Origin: Bifidobacterium avesanii
GTDB lineage: Bacteria; Actinomycetota; Actinomycetes; Actinomycetales; Bifidobacteriaceae
Assembly (NCBI RefSeq): GCF_009299475.1
Contig: NZ_WBSN01000003.1
Span: forward strand, 123,927-187,926
Length of the DNA stretch: 64,000 nucleotides
Direction of reading: 5' to 3'
Part shown: one piece after another, positions 53,415 to 64,000 of the stretch
Layout: each line of letters starts with the position of its first letter
Numbering within the stretch: position 1 is the stretch's first letter
Notes under the pieces: generated by a model
Told to the model about the DNA's origin: nothing
The model's database searches: none
What the model saw: only the letters and a program-made list of their open reading frames with translations
Position numbers and translations under genes: made by a program

Positions 53415-53532
53415 ACTTTCGATTTGTGTGGTCGTTTTTTATGCAAGGCCCGGATAAGCCCATTGGCATTTCGGCGGTTTACCGGAGCCGCTATTTTGCG
53501 GCATGGCGAAAATCAACCACACGAATCGGAAA
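53415..53532. repeat. 118-bp inverted-repeat element, family H1, copy 3
   Basis: The arms at about 53415-53438 and 53509-53532 carry CGATTTGTGTGGTCGTTTT and a matching CAACCACACGAATCG. They are slightly diverged from copies 1 and 2. The interior is about 70 nt. It lies between the convergent ABC permease and heparinase-like genes. The remaining bases to 53648 hold no gene. Confidence 0.85.
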
Positions 53533-53648
53533 AGCAATGGATGTCTGCGCGGGTGGCGGGGAAAACAACGTAGAAACTGACTGAGAGCTTGCTGTGCGTA
53601 GTTTTTGAGTCCCCTCGGAGCCGGACAAAGCCACCCGCACCATCCCGC

Positions 53649-55925
53649 TCACCGCACGGTGACGTCCACCGTCCCCGATCCACCGGCCGCGAACGGCACA
53701 TTGATGCGCCACAGGCGGTCGGACCGCCATTCGCCGCGCAGTTTGGCGTCGTCCAGAGGCTTCGGTTCAACGCTGACCGGTCCGATGGCGCACGGACTCC
53801 CGGCGGGGCCGCCGCTCCGGCGAATCTCCAGCGTGGTCTCGCCGACCCGGAACGCCGCGGCATCGGCGTCGCCGGCATTGTCGCCGATCGGTAGCGGCTC
53901 CTCGGCCGTCATGAGGTGCAGCGTGGCCGTCGTGAACGTGCCGCTCGCCTCGTCGTGGATGGCGAGCGTGCCGGCGCGCTTGTCCAGCGTGATCGAGCGG
54001 CGGTAATCGCGCAATCCCGCCTCGGCCGGCCATGCATGCGTGAGATCGGCCGCCGCGATGCTGCGGAGCTCCCCGAACGAGACCCGCACGCCCTCGGCCC
54101 GGCAGTCGGGCGTCTCGCGCTGCATCACGCCGTCGAAATCCGGCAGGTTGTGCCACGACGACTGCATGGGCCACAGCTCGTACCGCTCGGGCGAGAACGT
54201 CTGTCGCGTGTAGGCGCCCACGCCCGCGTCGACGAGCACCGGCCGCCCGCCGCGGTAGACGATCACGTTGCCCGTGTCGTTGTGGCTGTGGCTCGCCCCG
54301 TTGCGCCCGGCCTTGACGCCCACGTCGAATCCGCCGCCGCGCATCACGGCGATGCCGGTGCTCGGGAAGAACGTCTCGCCGGTTTCCGGGACCGGGCCCG
54401 GGTTCGCGGCGTTGCCCGCGTTCGCCAGCATCTCGCCCGCCGCCCGCGCCTCGAGCATGAGGTACAGCGCGTTGATGCGCAGCATCGTGTCGTCGCCGTC
54501 CGGCAGCGCCAGCCCATGACGCCATTCGGCCGCCGCAATGCGGGCCATGCCGCCGGCGCCCACGGCCCTGGCGAACAGGAACTCCCGCGCGCTCATGAGC
54601 CCCGTGTGCGTGGAGCAGTCGGAGAAGTTGAAGTACAGGTTCTCGCGGATGCGCATGCGCACGATGTACGTGGCGATGTTCGCGATCTTCGGCTCCCGCC
54701 ACAGGCGCGCGAACGCGTCCGGGCGCACGTCGGCGAGGATGCGCAGCGCCCCGAACAGGCACAGCCCGGCCGAATGGTAGTAGCCGGCGCCCTCCTCGCA
54801 GCAGCCGTCCTCGCCGTAGCCGGCCAGGAACGCGTCGAGCCCGCGCACGGCCTTGTCGACGATGCGCCGGCGCACGCCGTCCGCGACCGGCGCGAGGAAC
54901 GCCGCGGCGAGTACGTTCTGCGTGCACCAGACCGTCCAGTTGTTCGTCGGCTCGCCGTCCTCGCCCATCCACCAGAACGTGTCGTTGAGATACGGCGCGA
55001 CGATGCGGCGGTCGAGCTCGTTCATGATCCGCCGGCGGACGGGCTCGGGCAGGTCGCCGCCGAGTATGTGCAGCGCGGAGGCGAGCAGCTGGCCGGTCTC
55101 GCACGCGAACAGGTCGAGGATCGGGCGGTCCGGGTCCGGCCACGGCAGTTGCGGGGCGTCGCGCACGTATGCATTGTGCGCCGGGATCTGCCACGCCGCC
55201 TCGTCGCACAGGAGCATGACGCCGTCGATCGCGTCCTCGAGGAAAGCCCGCGACGGGGATTCGTGTGATGCGGATTGGTGTGCCGCGGATTCGTACGGTG
55301 CGGATTCACGTGGTGCGCGTTCGCCATCCGCCGTGCCGCCCGTGCGATCCACGTCGCGCTCGCCGTCGGTCTCCGACGCGCGGGCCACGCCGTACGCCAT
55401 GAGATCGTCCGCCACGCGCCGGCGGATCTCCCCGTAGCGAACCTCGTAGTCGTGCCGGTCGCCGTCGCGGAAGAAGCGCGCCCAGTCGTGCGCGAGCAGC
55501 TGCGGCCACGGGCGCTCCCGGTGCGCGGCGGCCCGGCGGCGGTACAGGTCGGCGAGCTCGCGGGGGAGCGCCCGCCATGCCTCATGGTCGGACGCGGGCG
55601 GGAACGGGTTGAACGGTTGGAATGGGAGCGCGTGGCCCGCCTCCCGCCACGCGTCGGCACAGGGCGCGCCCGGGACGTGCGGCTCGGCGCCGGTCGCATT
55701 GCTTGTCGTGTTGTCCATTGGGGTGCCGTTGCCCATCGTGCCGTCCATCGCGTTGTTCGTCGAGGTGCCGTTGCCTATCGTGCCGTCCTCGCCTATTGCG
55801 TCGCCCGCGATGCCGCTCGCCGCGCCGCCGACCGTGCGGTCCGCGTTGCCGCTCGCCGCGCCGCCGTCCGCTGCGCCGGAAGCCGTGCCGGGAATTGCCT
55901 CGAATGCCTCGCCGATGCCGGTCAT
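53649..55925 (-). CDS. Heparinase II/III-like protein
   Basis: The 758-residue protein has an alpha/alpha-toroid region (about residues 85-420) and a C-terminal beta-sandwich of the heparinase II/III family. FSDCSTHTGL, EEGAGYYHSAG and NGASHSHNDTGNVIVYRGG contain the conserved Tyr and His residues of these lyases. Relatives act on heparin, alginate or other acidic glycans; the substrate here is unknown. There is no signal peptide. The first 70 residues are Gly/Asn/Thr-rich repeats. A second repeat (ESAPYESAAHQSASHES) comes from four 15-bp units at 55257-55316. AAGGAGGGGA just before MTGIGE supports that start over an ATG seven codons earlier. Confidence 0.85.
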   Translation of the reverse strand: MTGIGEAFEAIPGTASGAADGGAASGNADRTVGGAASGIAGDAIGEDGTIGNGTSTNNAMDGTMGNGTPMDNTTSNATGAEPHVPGAPCADAWREAGHALPFQPFNPFPPASDHEAWRALPRELADLYRRRAAAHRERPWPQLLAHDWARFFRDGDRHDYEVRYGEIRRRVADDLMAYGVARASETDGERDVDRTGGTADGERAPRESAPYESAAHQSASHESPSRAFLEDAIDGVMLLCDEAAWQIPAHNAYVRDAPQLPWPDPDRPILDLFACETGQLLASALHILGGDLPEPVRRRIMNELDRRIVAPYLNDTFWWMGEDGEPTNNWTVWCTQNVLAAAFLAPVADGVRRRIVDKAVRGLDAFLAGYGEDGCCEEGAGYYHSAGLCLFGALRILADVRPDAFARLWREPKIANIATYIVRMRIRENLYFNFSDCSTHTGLMSAREFLFARAVGAGGMARIAAAEWRHGLALPDGDDTMLRINALYLMLEARAAGEMLANAGNAANPGPVPETGETFFPSTGIAVMRGGGFDVGVKAGRNGASHSHNDTGNVIVYRGGRPVLVDAGVGAYTRQTFSPERYELWPMQSSWHNLPDFDGVMQRETPDCRAEGVRVSFGELRSIAAADLTHAWPAEAGLRDYRRSITLDKRAGTLAIHDEASGTFTTATLHLMTAEEPLPIGDNAGDADAAAFRVGETTLEIRRSGGPAGSPCAIGPVSVEPKPLDDAKLRGEWRSDRLWRINVPFAAGGSGTVDVTVR

Positions 55926-56010
55926 GTCCCCTCCTTGGAACGCCATTCATGCCGTCGCGCCCCATCCTAGCTGCCTTGCCCGTCTCCTTCACCGCCGCCG
56001 CGCGCACCGG

Positions 56011-56148
56011 CCGTCATTCGTTCCAACCTGTGCCCCTCGCGTCACGGATTGGAACGAATGACGGCAAAATCGGCCCGTACGGCGGCCCAAAATCGCATGA
56101 TCGTTCCAATCTGCGTTTTGGGGAGTGCGGATTGGAACGAATGACGGA
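56011..56148. repeat. Pair of hairpins, family H3, locus 2
   Basis: Hairpin 1 has 21-nt arms (56011-56031 and 56044-56064, 19 pairs) around a 12-nt loop. Hairpin 2 has a 13-bp core (CGTTCCAATCTGC, ending 56114) around a 12-nt loop. The centres are 83 bp apart, exactly as at 16787-16926, and the core TCCAAYCTG is shared. It lies between the divergent heparinase and gatC genes. Confidence 0.87.
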
Positions 56149-56154
56149 CAAATG

Positions 56155-56345
56155 ACGGGTGAGCAGCGGTGGTACCGGGTGAGCAGCGATCGGGCACCGG
56201 GCGAGCAGCGGTGGGTATCGGGCGAGCGGCGGTGGTGGGTACCGGGCGGACGCCGAGTGAACGGCGAGCGGACACCGGGCGGGCGGCGGCGGCCGGAGAC
56301 GTGGACCGGTCGCCAGCCAAATGGCAGCCAAAAGGCAGCCAAACG
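56155..56345 (+). repeat. Degenerate tandem repeats upstream of gatC
   Basis: Blocks of the type GGGCGAGCAGCGGTGGGTA recur four or five times with drift (about 20-23 bp each). Short GGCAGCCAAA repeats follow near 56325. No gene is convincing here. Confidence 0.55.
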
Positions 56346-56445
56346 GCGGTCGCGCGACAGCCAGCCGAAACCCGCCATCCGCATGCCGGTCAGCCCGCCC
56401 GTCCAGGCCACCTGCGTGTCACATACGGCACCTATAGTGAAGGCC

Positions 56446-56745
56446 ATGCCTACTTTTTCACGCGAAGAAATCGTGCATTTGGGCGATCTTGCCCGAATCG
56501 CGCTCACCGATGAGGAAATCACCCGTCTGCAGGGCGAGCTGAACGTCATCGCCGACTCCATCAACAAGGTGCAGGAAGTCGCGTCCGACGACGTGCCGCC
56601 CACCGCCAACCCCGTGCCGCTCGAGGCCTACATGCGCCCCGACGTGGCCGCCACGCCGCTGACCCAGGCCGAGGCGCTGTCCGGCGCCCCGAAGACCGAG
56701 GCCGGCATGTTCGTGGCACCGCGAATTCTGGGAAGCGAGGAGTGA
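56446..56745 (+). CDS. gatC: Asp/Glu-tRNA amidotransferase subunit C
   Basis: GatC is the small stabilising subunit of GatCAB, which converts misacylated Glu-tRNA(Gln) and Asp-tRNA(Asn) to the amidated forms. The 99-residue protein has [18 protein letters not shown] at its N-terminus, cited here as [11 protein letters not shown], and ends RILGSEE. TATAGT lies 7 nt before the ATG, so the operon mRNA is probably leaderless. gatA begins 7 bp after the stop. Confidence 0.94.
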   Translation: MPTFSREEIVHLGDLARIALTDEEITRLQGELNVIADSINKVQEVASDDVPPTANPVPLEAYMRPDVAATPLTQAEALSGAPKTEAGMFVAPRILGSEE

Positions 56746-56752
56746 GAAGGCA

Positions 56753-58291
<1,539 letters not shown>

Positions 58292-58333
58292 CCGGACAGA
58301 CGACAAGCGGACAAAGCATAAGGAACAAGCATC

Positions 58334-59833
58334 ATGGCTGAAAAACTGATGAAGTACGCCGAGGCCTGCAAGCAATTCGACCCGGTCTTCGGTCTGGAAA
58401 CCCACGTGGAGCTGTGCACGAACACCAAGCTGTTCTGCCCGGCGCACATCGAGTTCGGAGGCGAGCCGAACACCCAGCTCACCCCGGTCTCGCTCGGCCT
58501 GCCGGGCAGCTTGCCGGTCGTGAACAAGACCGCCGTGGACTACGCGATCAAGCTGGGCCTCGCCCTGCACTGCGAGATCAACGAGTGGAGCCAGTTCGCC
58601 CGCAAGAACTACTTCTACCCGGACATGCCGCGCGACTACCAGATCTCCCAGTACGACAAGCCGACCAACGGCAACGGCTATCTGGACGTCGAGCTTGACG
58701 ACGGCACCGTGTTCCGCGTGCCGATCGAGCGCGCGCACATCGAGGACGACGCCGGCAAGAACACCCACGTGGGCGGCGCCGACGGCCGCATCGAGGGCGC
58801 CGACCACTCGCTGGTCGACTACAACCGCGCCGGCGTGCCGCTGATCGAGATCGTCACCAAGCCGATCGAGGGCGCGGGCGACCGCGCTCCGGAGATCGCC
58901 GGCGCCTACATGCGCGCCATCCGCGACATCGTGCGCGCCCTCGGCATCTCCCACGCCCGCATGGAGCAGGGCAACATGCGCGCCGACGTGAACCTGTCGC
59001 TGCGCCGCAGCCCGAACGACCCGTACGGCACCCGCTCCGAGACCAAGAACGTGAACTCGTTCCGCGGCATCGAGAAGACGCTGCAGTACGAGATCCGCCG
59101 TCAGGCCGCGATCCTGGCGGACGGCGGCGAGATCCTGCAGGAGACCCGCCACTGGGACGAGTCCACGCAGACCACCGCCGGCGGCCGCGTGAAGTCCGAC
59201 GCCGACGACTACCGCTACTTCCCGGACCCGGATCTGGTCATGCTCCACATCACCAAGGAGCACATCGCCGAGATCGAGGCCCAGATGCCGGAGATGCCGC
59301 GCGAGCGCCGCAACCGCCTCAAGGCCGAGTGGAACCTCACCGACCTGCAGATGCGCGACATCCTCAACGCCGACGCCCTCGACCTGATCGAGGAGACCGT
59401 CAAGGCCGGCGCGACCGCCGCGGGCGCCCGCAAGTGGTGGCTTGGCGAGCTGTCCCGCGAGGCCAACGCGAAGGGCGTCTCCCTCGAGGAGCTGCCCGTC
59501 ACCCCGGCCGACGTGGCCCAGGTGGAGAAGCTCATCGCCGACGGCAAGCTCAACGACAAGCTCGCCAAGCAGACCATCGCCGGCGTGCTCGCGGGCGAAG
59601 GCACCCCGGACGAGGTCGTCGCCAAGCACAACTACAAGATCGTCGAGGACACCGGCGCGATCGACGCCGCGGTCGAGGCCGCCTTCGAGGCGAACCCGGA
59701 CGTGGTGGAGAAGCTCAAGGGCGGCAACATGAAGCCCATGGGCGTCATCATCGGCGCGGTGATGAAGGCCACGCGCGGCCAGGCCGACGCGAAGGCCGTC
59801 ACCAAGATCGTCATGGCCAAGATCAAGTCCTGA
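58334..59833 (+). CDS. gatB: Asp/Glu-tRNA amidotransferase subunit B
   Basis: GatB phosphorylates the misacylated tRNA and carries out transamidation. The 499-residue protein starts with the kinase region ([34 protein letters not shown]). It continues with [14 protein letters not shown] and ends with the YqeY-like tail domain. It is the last gene of the operon, with a terminator-like hairpin 20 bp on. All motifs look intact. Confidence 0.96.
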   Translation: MAEKLMKYAEACKQFDPVFGLETHVELCTNTKLFCPAHIEFGGEPNTQLTPVSLGLPGSLPVVNKTAVDYAIKLGLALHCEINEWSQFARKNYFYPDMPRDYQISQYDKPTNGNGYLDVELDDGTVFRVPIERAHIEDDAGKNTHVGGADGRIEGADHSLVDYNRAGVPLIEIVTKPIEGAGDRAPEIAGAYMRAIRDIVRALGISHARMEQGNMRADVNLSLRRSPNDPYGTRSETKNVNSFRGIEKTLQYEIRRQAAILADGGEILQETRHWDESTQTTAGGRVKSDADDYRYFPDPDLVMLHITKEHIAEIEAQMPEMPRERRNRLKAEWNLTDLQMRDILNADALDLIEETVKAGATAAGARKWWLGELSREANAKGVSLEELPVTPADVAQVEKLIADGKLNDKLAKQTIAGVLAGEGTPDEVVAKHNYKIVEDTGAIDAAVEAAFEANPDVVEKLKGGNMKPMGVIIGAVMKATRGQADAKAVTKIVMAKIKS

Positions 59834-59853
59834 TCGCAGCCTGTCGCCGCATG

Positions 59854-59898
59854 AGGGGCGGCGCCTCCCGGTTTCGTCCGGCGGGCGCCGCCCCTTTG
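59854..59898 (+). terminator. Terminator of the gat operon
   Basis: AGGGGCGGCGCC (59854-59865) pairs with GGCGCCGCCCCT (59884-59895), followed by a short T run. Confidence 0.8.
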
Positions 59899-60089
59899 CG
59901 ATATTGGCGTTGCGGAGACGGGCGGACGAGCGGTCCGCCCGTCGTCCATCAGCCCGTGCAAACGCGTCCCGGCATCGTCCCCTCCGCCTTCACCGCGTTC
60001 CCAGCTGATGTTCAGCCCCATGCGCTAGTATGCCTAACGGCTTAAGTATGACCAGTACGCACAAACAGCAGCAATCGGGGGTTGAAACC

Positions 60090-61061
60090 ATGTCACAAGC
60101 CGGTGAAATCATTCCGAATATCGCCGATTCTCGTGAGCTTGCGCCCAGCATCGTCGTCCCCGGCATCCGGGGCGAAATGGTCACCCTGCGTCCCGCCACC
60201 GTGGACGATCTCGCCCGCATGGACGAGCTCGACGCCTACTACAACGCCTCGGGCATCACCGGCAAGGACGCCGCCGCCGAGCGCGCGGTGGTGCACGCGT
60301 GGGTCCACCGTTCCGTCGCATGGGAGCAGGGCCAGACGCCCGCCCAGTCCGGCGTGGGCGACCCGGAGGCCCGCCGCACCATGGCGTGGGCCGTGCTCAC
60401 CAACGCTGACCACGACGGCGACGGCCGCCGCGACGCGTCCGGCACGGACAACATGATCGGCATGATCTTCCTCATCGACATCGACGGCTGGGGCAAGTCC
60501 GCCCGCATCCAGATCGTGCTCGGCAGGGACTACCGCGGCCGCGGCTACTCGCGAGACGCCATGCCGCGCGTCCTCACCTACGGCTTCGCGCCGCACCCGG
60601 CCGGCCTCGGCCTGCATCGCATCTGGGTGGCCGTGCCGGAGAAGAACACGCGCTCCCGGTCCGTCTACCAGTCGCTCGGCTTCGTGCCGGAGGGCACCTC
60701 GCGCGACGCCCTGTGGGACGACCAGAACAACAAGTACATGGACCAGATCGTCATGGGCACGCTGGCCGACGAATACGATCCCGTCGCCTCGCTGGACGCG
60801 TTCGGCCTGCACCTCATCACCGACAACCCCGGCGTGCAGGAGGCCCTCGCGGCCCGCGAGCACTCCATCGCGATCCATAAAGACATCGAGGACGCGCTGA
60901 CCAAGCCGCCCGCCGCCCCCGCCGAACCCTCCGTCGAATCCGTGTCCGACGGCCGCCCGCAGTCCTGGGCGTACGGCGCCGACGGCTCCGGCAAGTCGTC
61001 CAAGCAGGCGTGGTGGCGTAACCTTGGCCGTGGCCGCAAGCGCGACACCGAGGAGGAATAG
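60090..61061 (+). CDS. GNAT-family N-acetyltransferase with C-terminal extension
   Basis: The first 230 of 323 residues form a GNAT domain of the RimJ/RimL type: GIRGEMVTLRPATVDDL at its start and the acetyl-CoA loop GRDYRGRGYSRDAM near residue 150, with RIWVAVPEKNTRSR and YQSLGFVPEG following. Residues 105-130 include an Asp-rich insertion (NADHDGDGRRD). The last 70 residues are Pro/Ser-rich and basic, with a Trp-rich end (QAWWRNLGRGRKR). The target is unknown. MSQAGE is chosen as start; an ATG 20 codons upstream is possible. DUF2469 follows after 6 bp, so the two are coupled. Confidence 0.83.
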   Translation: MSQAGEIIPNIADSRELAPSIVVPGIRGEMVTLRPATVDDLARMDELDAYYNASGITGKDAAAERAVVHAWVHRSVAWEQGQTPAQSGVGDPEARRTMAWAVLTNADHDGDGRRDASGTDNMIGMIFLIDIDGWGKSARIQIVLGRDYRGRGYSRDAMPRVLTYGFAPHPAGLGLHRIWVAVPEKNTRSRSVYQSLGFVPEGTSRDALWDDQNNKYMDQIVMGTLADEYDPVASLDAFGLHLITDNPGVQEALAAREHSIAIHKDIEDALTKPPAAPAEPSVESVSDGRPQSWAYGADGSGKSSKQAWWRNLGRGRKRDTEEE

Positions 61062-61067
61062 AGTAAA

Positions 61068-61382
61068 GTGAGCGCCGAAGACCTCGACAACTACGAAACC
61101 GACGCCGAGCTCGCCCTGTACCGCGAGTACCGCGACGTCATCAAACTGTTCACCTACGTGGTGGAGACCGAACGCCGTTTCTACTTGGCCAACAAGGTCG
61201 ACTTCAACGTGCGTTCCGCCGGGCAGGACGTCTACTTCGACGTCCAGCTCACCGACGCGTGGGTGTGGGACGTGTACCGTTCCAGCCGATTCGTGAAGAA
61301 CGTGCGCATCGTGACCTTCAAGGACGTCAACGTCGAGGAGGTCCAGCATTCCGACATCGACATCCCCGACAGCATGCGCTGA
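61068..61382 (+). CDS. DUF2469-family protein
   Basis: This 104-residue acidic protein of unknown function is found throughout actinobacteria. YREYRDVIKLFTYVVETERRFYLAN, cited here as YRDVIKLFTYVVETERR, is its hallmark. The start is GTG, with GAGGAGGAAT about 10 nt upstream inside the end of the acetyltransferase gene. In other actinobacteria it is often near rnhB and a signal peptidase; here it follows the acetyltransferase. I know no experimental role. Confidence 0.88.
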   Translation: MSAEDLDNYETDAELALYREYRDVIKLFTYVVETERRFYLANKVDFNVRSAGQDVYFDVQLTDAWVWDVYRSSRFVKNVRIVTFKDVNVEEVQHSDIDIPDSMR

Positions 61383-61493
61383 TGCGCATACCCCGCCGGT
61401 GCAGAGTTTTCGTGTGCATCGGCGTCTTGGACCGGCGTCCTCAAACCGGTTCGTATACAGTGAATTCGAACTGATCACACTTCAGGAGGATCA

Positions 61494-63083
61494 ATGACTG
61501 ACAAGCAGTCCGTGGTGATTATCGGCGGCGGCCCCGCCGGCCTCACCGCCGCATGGGAGCTCGTCAAGGACGGCGGCGCCGACAAGTACGACGTCACCCT
61601 GCTCGAGGCGACCCGTGAATTCGGCGGCATCTCCCGCACCGTCAAGTACAACGGCAACCGCATGGACATCGGCGGCCACCGCTTCTTCTCCAAGGACGAC
61701 CGCATCATGCAGTGGTGGAAGGACACCCTCCCGCTGCAGGGCGCCCCGTCCTACGACGACAAGAAGCTCGGACGCCACCACGACCTCGAGCCCGGCGGCC
61801 CGGATCCGGAGAAGACCGACGCCGTCATGCTCAAGCGCCACCGCGTCTCCCGCATCTTCTGGAACCACCGCTTCTTCGACTACCCGATCTCGCTGAGCCC
61901 CAACACGCTCAAGGCGATGGGCTTCAAGCTCACCATGGTGGCCGGCTTCAGCTACCTGAAGTCCATGATCCACAAGCTGCCGGAAGACAATCTGGAGAAC
62001 TTCTACATCAACCGCTTCGGCCGCAAGCTGTACTCCATGTTCTTCGAGGGCTACACCGAGAAGCTGTGGGGCCGCCACCCCTCCCAGATTTCCGCCGACT
62101 GGGGCGCCCAGCGCGTCAAGGGCCTGAGCATCGTCGAGGTGCTCAAGAACGCCTTCCAGAAGCTCCTGCCCAAGAAGCGCAGCAGCAAGGAGGTCGAGAC
62201 CTCCCTCATCGAGGAGTTCTGGTACCCGAAGCTCGGCCCCGGCCAGCTGTGGGAGACCGTCGAGGAGAACTGCCGCAACGCCGGTGTCAAGGTCATCACC
62301 GACGCCAAGGTCGTCGAGGTCGACCAGAAGGACGGCAGGATCGCGTCCGTCGTCTACGTGGACCCCGAAGGCAACCGCACCACCCTGGGCGGCGACCAGT
62401 TCATCTCCTCCATGCCCATCAAGGACCTCGTCAACGCCGTCGACGCCTCCGACACCCCGGCCCCGGCCGACATGACCGCCATCGCCAACGGCCTGCCCTA
62501 CCGCGACTTCGTCACCGTCGGCCTGCTCGTCAAGCACCTGCGCCTCAAGAACACCACCGACATCCCCACCCTCGGCAACCCGCCGATCGTGCCGGACTGC
62601 TGGATCTACGTGCAGGACCCGGGCTACAAGGTCGGCCGCATCCAGGTCTTCAACAACTGGAGCCCCTACCTGGTCAAGGACGTCGACAACACCGTCTGGA
62701 TCGGCCTCGAGTACTTCTGCGCCGAGGGCGACGACTTCTGGAACATGACCGACGAGGAGGCCACCAAGTTCGCCATCGAGGAGCTCACCCGCATGCGCGT
62801 CATCAACGGCCCGCAGGACGTCCTCGACTCCCACCGCGAGCGCGTCCCCAAGGCGTACCCGGCCTACTTCGACACCTACGACCAGATGCCCGAGCTCGTC
62901 GAGTACCTCGACCACTTCGGCAACCTCTACTGCGTCGGCCGCAACGGCCAGCACCGCTACAACAACCAGGACCACTCCATGGCCACCGCCATCGAGGCCG
63001 TCGCCAACATCAAGGGCGGCAAGACCTCGAAGCGCAACGTGTGGTCCGTCAACACCGAAAAGTCCTACCACGAGCAAAAATAG
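61494..63083 (+). CDS. FAD-dependent UGM/protoporphyrinogen-oxidase-like oxidoreductase
   Basis: The 529-residue flavoprotein has the dinucleotide loop [17 protein letters not shown] and the second flavin contact [22 protein letters not shown], cited here as [13 protein letters not shown]-terminal [18 protein letters not shown] segment closes the site. This NAD(P)-binding family is related to UDP-galactopyranose mutase and amine oxidases and often occurs with polysaccharide genes. The reaction is not known. CAGGAGGA precedes the ATG by 5 nt. A TATACA box lies near 61454. Together with glf (11086) it may serve surface-glycan synthesis, but this is inference. Confidence 0.85.
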   Translation: MTDKQSVVIIGGGPAGLTAAWELVKDGGADKYDVTLLEATREFGGISRTVKYNGNRMDIGGHRFFSKDDRIMQWWKDTLPLQGAPSYDDKKLGRHHDLEPGGPDPEKTDAVMLKRHRVSRIFWNHRFFDYPISLSPNTLKAMGFKLTMVAGFSYLKSMIHKLPEDNLENFYINRFGRKLYSMFFEGYTEKLWGRHPSQISADWGAQRVKGLSIVEVLKNAFQKLLPKKRSSKEVETSLIEEFWYPKLGPGQLWETVEENCRNAGVKVITDAKVVEVDQKDGRIASVVYVDPEGNRTTLGGDQFISSMPIKDLVNAVDASDTPAPADMTAIANGLPYRDFVTVGLLVKHLRLKNTTDIPTLGNPPIVPDCWIYVQDPGYKVGRIQVFNNWSPYLVKDVDNTVWIGLEYFCAEGDDFWNMTDEEATKFAIEELTRMRVINGPQDVLDSHRERVPKAYPAYFDTYDQMPELVEYLDHFGNLYCVGRNGQHRYNNQDHSMATAIEAVANIKGGKTSKRNVWSVNTEKSYHEQK

Positions 63084-63094
63084 CCGGTAACGGA

Positions 63095-63320
63095 GCGCCT
63101 TCCGCGTTGCGGAAGGTTCGACGTGCCTTAGCACGCCTTCGCCTTCCGCGCCTTGAAGTCGCACGCGTTACCGATTATTTTCCCGCATAATGCTTTGGGG
63201 AATCGACGGTGCGCCTTGAGGACGCACGCGTTATTTCCTTTTGCGGAAATGAGCGGTGGCGCGGCGTGAAGCGCGCGTTGCCGATGAGTTTCAGCGCAAC
63301 TCCCGTTGGGCGGGACAGTT
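63095..63320. repeat. Degenerate repeats after the flavoprotein gene
   Basis: GCGCCTTGAAGTCGCACGCG (63149), GCGCCTTGAGGACGCACGCG (63211) and a diverged GCGGCGTGAAGCGCGCG (63261) form a tandem-like series with periods of 62 and 50 bp. GGTAACG (63086) is mirrored by CGTTACC (63166). No gene is supportable here. Confidence 0.55.
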
Positions 63321-63321
63321 G

Positions 63322-63381
63322 AAAAGGGTGGCCGCCGGTCATGACGTTTAAGTCGTGATCGGCGGCCGCCCTTTCGTTCTT
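63322..63381 (+). terminator. Strong terminator upstream of rho
   Basis: AAAGGGTGGCCGCCG (63323 on) and ATGAC pair with GTCGTGAT and CGGCGGCCGCCCTTT (to 63374), leaving a GTTTA loop, followed by CGTTCTTTT. Confidence 0.85.
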
Positions 63382-63476
63382 TTGCACGGAAGACGGTGTC
63401 CACGCCGGCATCCTGATCAGGAGTTGGTCCGCCTTTTCCTTCGCATCTCCGGATGAATCCCGGTCCCATTTCCGTC

Positions 63477-63516
63477 ATCCTGAGCGAAGTCCGTAGGCGA
63501 AGTCGGAGGATCCCTG
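63477..63516 (+). repeat. CATCCTGAGCGAAG-type dispersed repeat
   Basis: CATCCTGAGCGAAGTCCG followed by TAGGCGAAGTCGGAGGATCC is a widespread bacterial dispersed repeat, with a poorer copy at 53325. Confidence 0.65.
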
Positions 63517-63567
63517 GCCGTCCCGTGCCCGCCTCCAACCGCCGCGCGTCCGCATGATGCCGCCGTT

Positions 63568-63718
63568 TTGCGTTGGTCGCGGAATGGTTGTACAGTGAAC
63601 GTAGTTCGGTTCGCTGATGGTAGCGGCCGACGTTCATGTGCGGGAAGCGTCCCGCGATCATTCTTATGCCGTATGCCACGCATTTGTTGTGGCGAGGCCG
63701 AAGAAAGGCAAAACCACA
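63568..63718 (+). promoter_or_regulatory. rho promoter and long leader
   Basis: TTGCGT (63568-63573) and TACAGT (63591-63596) are 17 bp apart. The leader of about 115 nt has a CGGGA-AGCG-TCCCG hairpin (near 63643) and ends with GAAAGG before a GTG start. Long leaders of rho genes are known sites of autoregulation in other bacteria. Confidence 0.6.
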
Positions 63719-64000
63719 GTGGCAACGAGCCAGAATCTTGAAGAGTTGAAGCTGCCCGAGCTCAAGGAGCTTGCGAAGCAGATGGGACTGCGCGGTACGT
63801 CGACGATGCGTAAGCCCGCCCTGATCGCCACCATTCAGGCCGCCCGTTCCGGCGGCGAGGCGCCCGAGGGCGTCACCGTGCGCGCGCCGAAGTCCGCGAA
63901 GAAGGCCGACAAGAACGCGTCGTCCCCGGTCACCACCATGCCCGCGCTCGCGGCCAAGGGCTTCGAGCCGGTCGGCGGCGACGCCGGCGTGGCCCCCGAG
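63719..64000 (+). CDS. rho: Transcription termination factor Rho, N-terminal part (truncated by window edge)
   Basis: The GTG start with GAAAGG upstream gives 94 residues to the window edge. LEELKLPELKELAKQMGL and TMRKPALIATIQAA form the Rho N-terminal helical domain that contacts RNA. A Lys/Ala-rich segment (PKSAKKADKNASS) then begins the long basic insertion typical of actinobacterial Rho. The RNA-binding and ATPase domains lie outside the window. Confidence 0.9.
   Translation, partial: MATSQNLEELKLPELKELAKQMGLRGTSTMRKPALIATIQAARSGGEAPEGVTVRAPKSAKKADKNASSPVTTMPALAAKGFEPVGGDAGVAPE

Noticed and set aside
56155..56345. Coding extension upstream of gatC
   Set aside because: The frame is open only through degenerate tandem repeats; GatC homology begins at 56446 with a promoter box 7 nt before it.
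63128..63679. 183-codon minus-strand frame in the gap before rho
   Set aside because: It crosses a terminator and a dispersed repeat, and its composition is not like that of neighbouring proteins.

Overview
The window is a GC-rich chromosomal segment from a Bifidobacterium or a very close relative. The gene set supports this: an actinobacterial-type LeuA and myo-inositol-3-phosphate synthase, a small SRP RNA, a DUF2469 protein, a ClpB preceded by a HAIR (HspR) operator, formate-tetrahydrofolate ligase, UDP-galactopyranose mutase and several lone solute-binding lipoproteins. Many starts carry a -10-like TANNNT box 6-8 nt before the start codon and no Shine-Dalgarno sequence, as expected for leaderless actinobacterial genes. 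I cannot name the species.

Layout. 1-2.6 kb: the N-terminal part of a ConA/LamG-like carbohydrate-active protein and a tail-anchored metallophosphoesterase, both on the minus strand. 2.8-12.2 kb: leuA, a bifunctional penicillin-binding protein, ino1, an MFS exporter and glf. 12.3-19 kb: SRP RNA, a PAP2 phosphatase, topA, and the overlapping pair tmk-holB. 19-29.1 kb: a PEBP protein, dipeptidase, fhs, tRNA-Lys, glpF, a DUF559-like protein, gluQ, a YggS protein and an FAH-family protein. 29.2-35.8 kb is more accessory: an AEC transporter, an NMT1/ThiY-type lipoprotein behind a structured leader, a nucleoside hydrolase, a convergent histidine kinase/response regulator pair and a lipoprotein. 36-43.2 kb: clpB, an unusual copper-type P-ATPase, and rmuC with two LexA-type boxes. 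43.3-49.2 kb is a sugar-use locus: AraC regulator, CUT1 binding protein, GH28 and a GH2 glycosidase with glucuronidase-like features. 49.4-56 kb: a phosphoribosyltransferase, a SpoU methyltransferase, an ABC exporter pair and a heparinase II/III-like protein. 56.4-64 kb: gatCAB, a GNAT acetyltransferase, DUF2469, a UGM-like flavoprotein and the start of rho.

The most unusual feature is the intergenic space. At least seven distinct kinds of inverted repeat occupy the gaps between genes. One 118-120 bp family (three copies) and one family of 72-bp hairpins repeated every 81-82 bp (two loci) occur only between convergent genes here. A second, unrelated-sequence hairpin family has a 12-nt loop and an 83-bp period at both of its loci. 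No transposase, Cas or RAYT gene is present in the window to explain them. Other points worth checking are a P1B-ATPase that lacks almost all of its nucleotide-binding domain, an orphan riboswitch-like leader, and two promoters carrying 11-bp direct repeats in helical phase.
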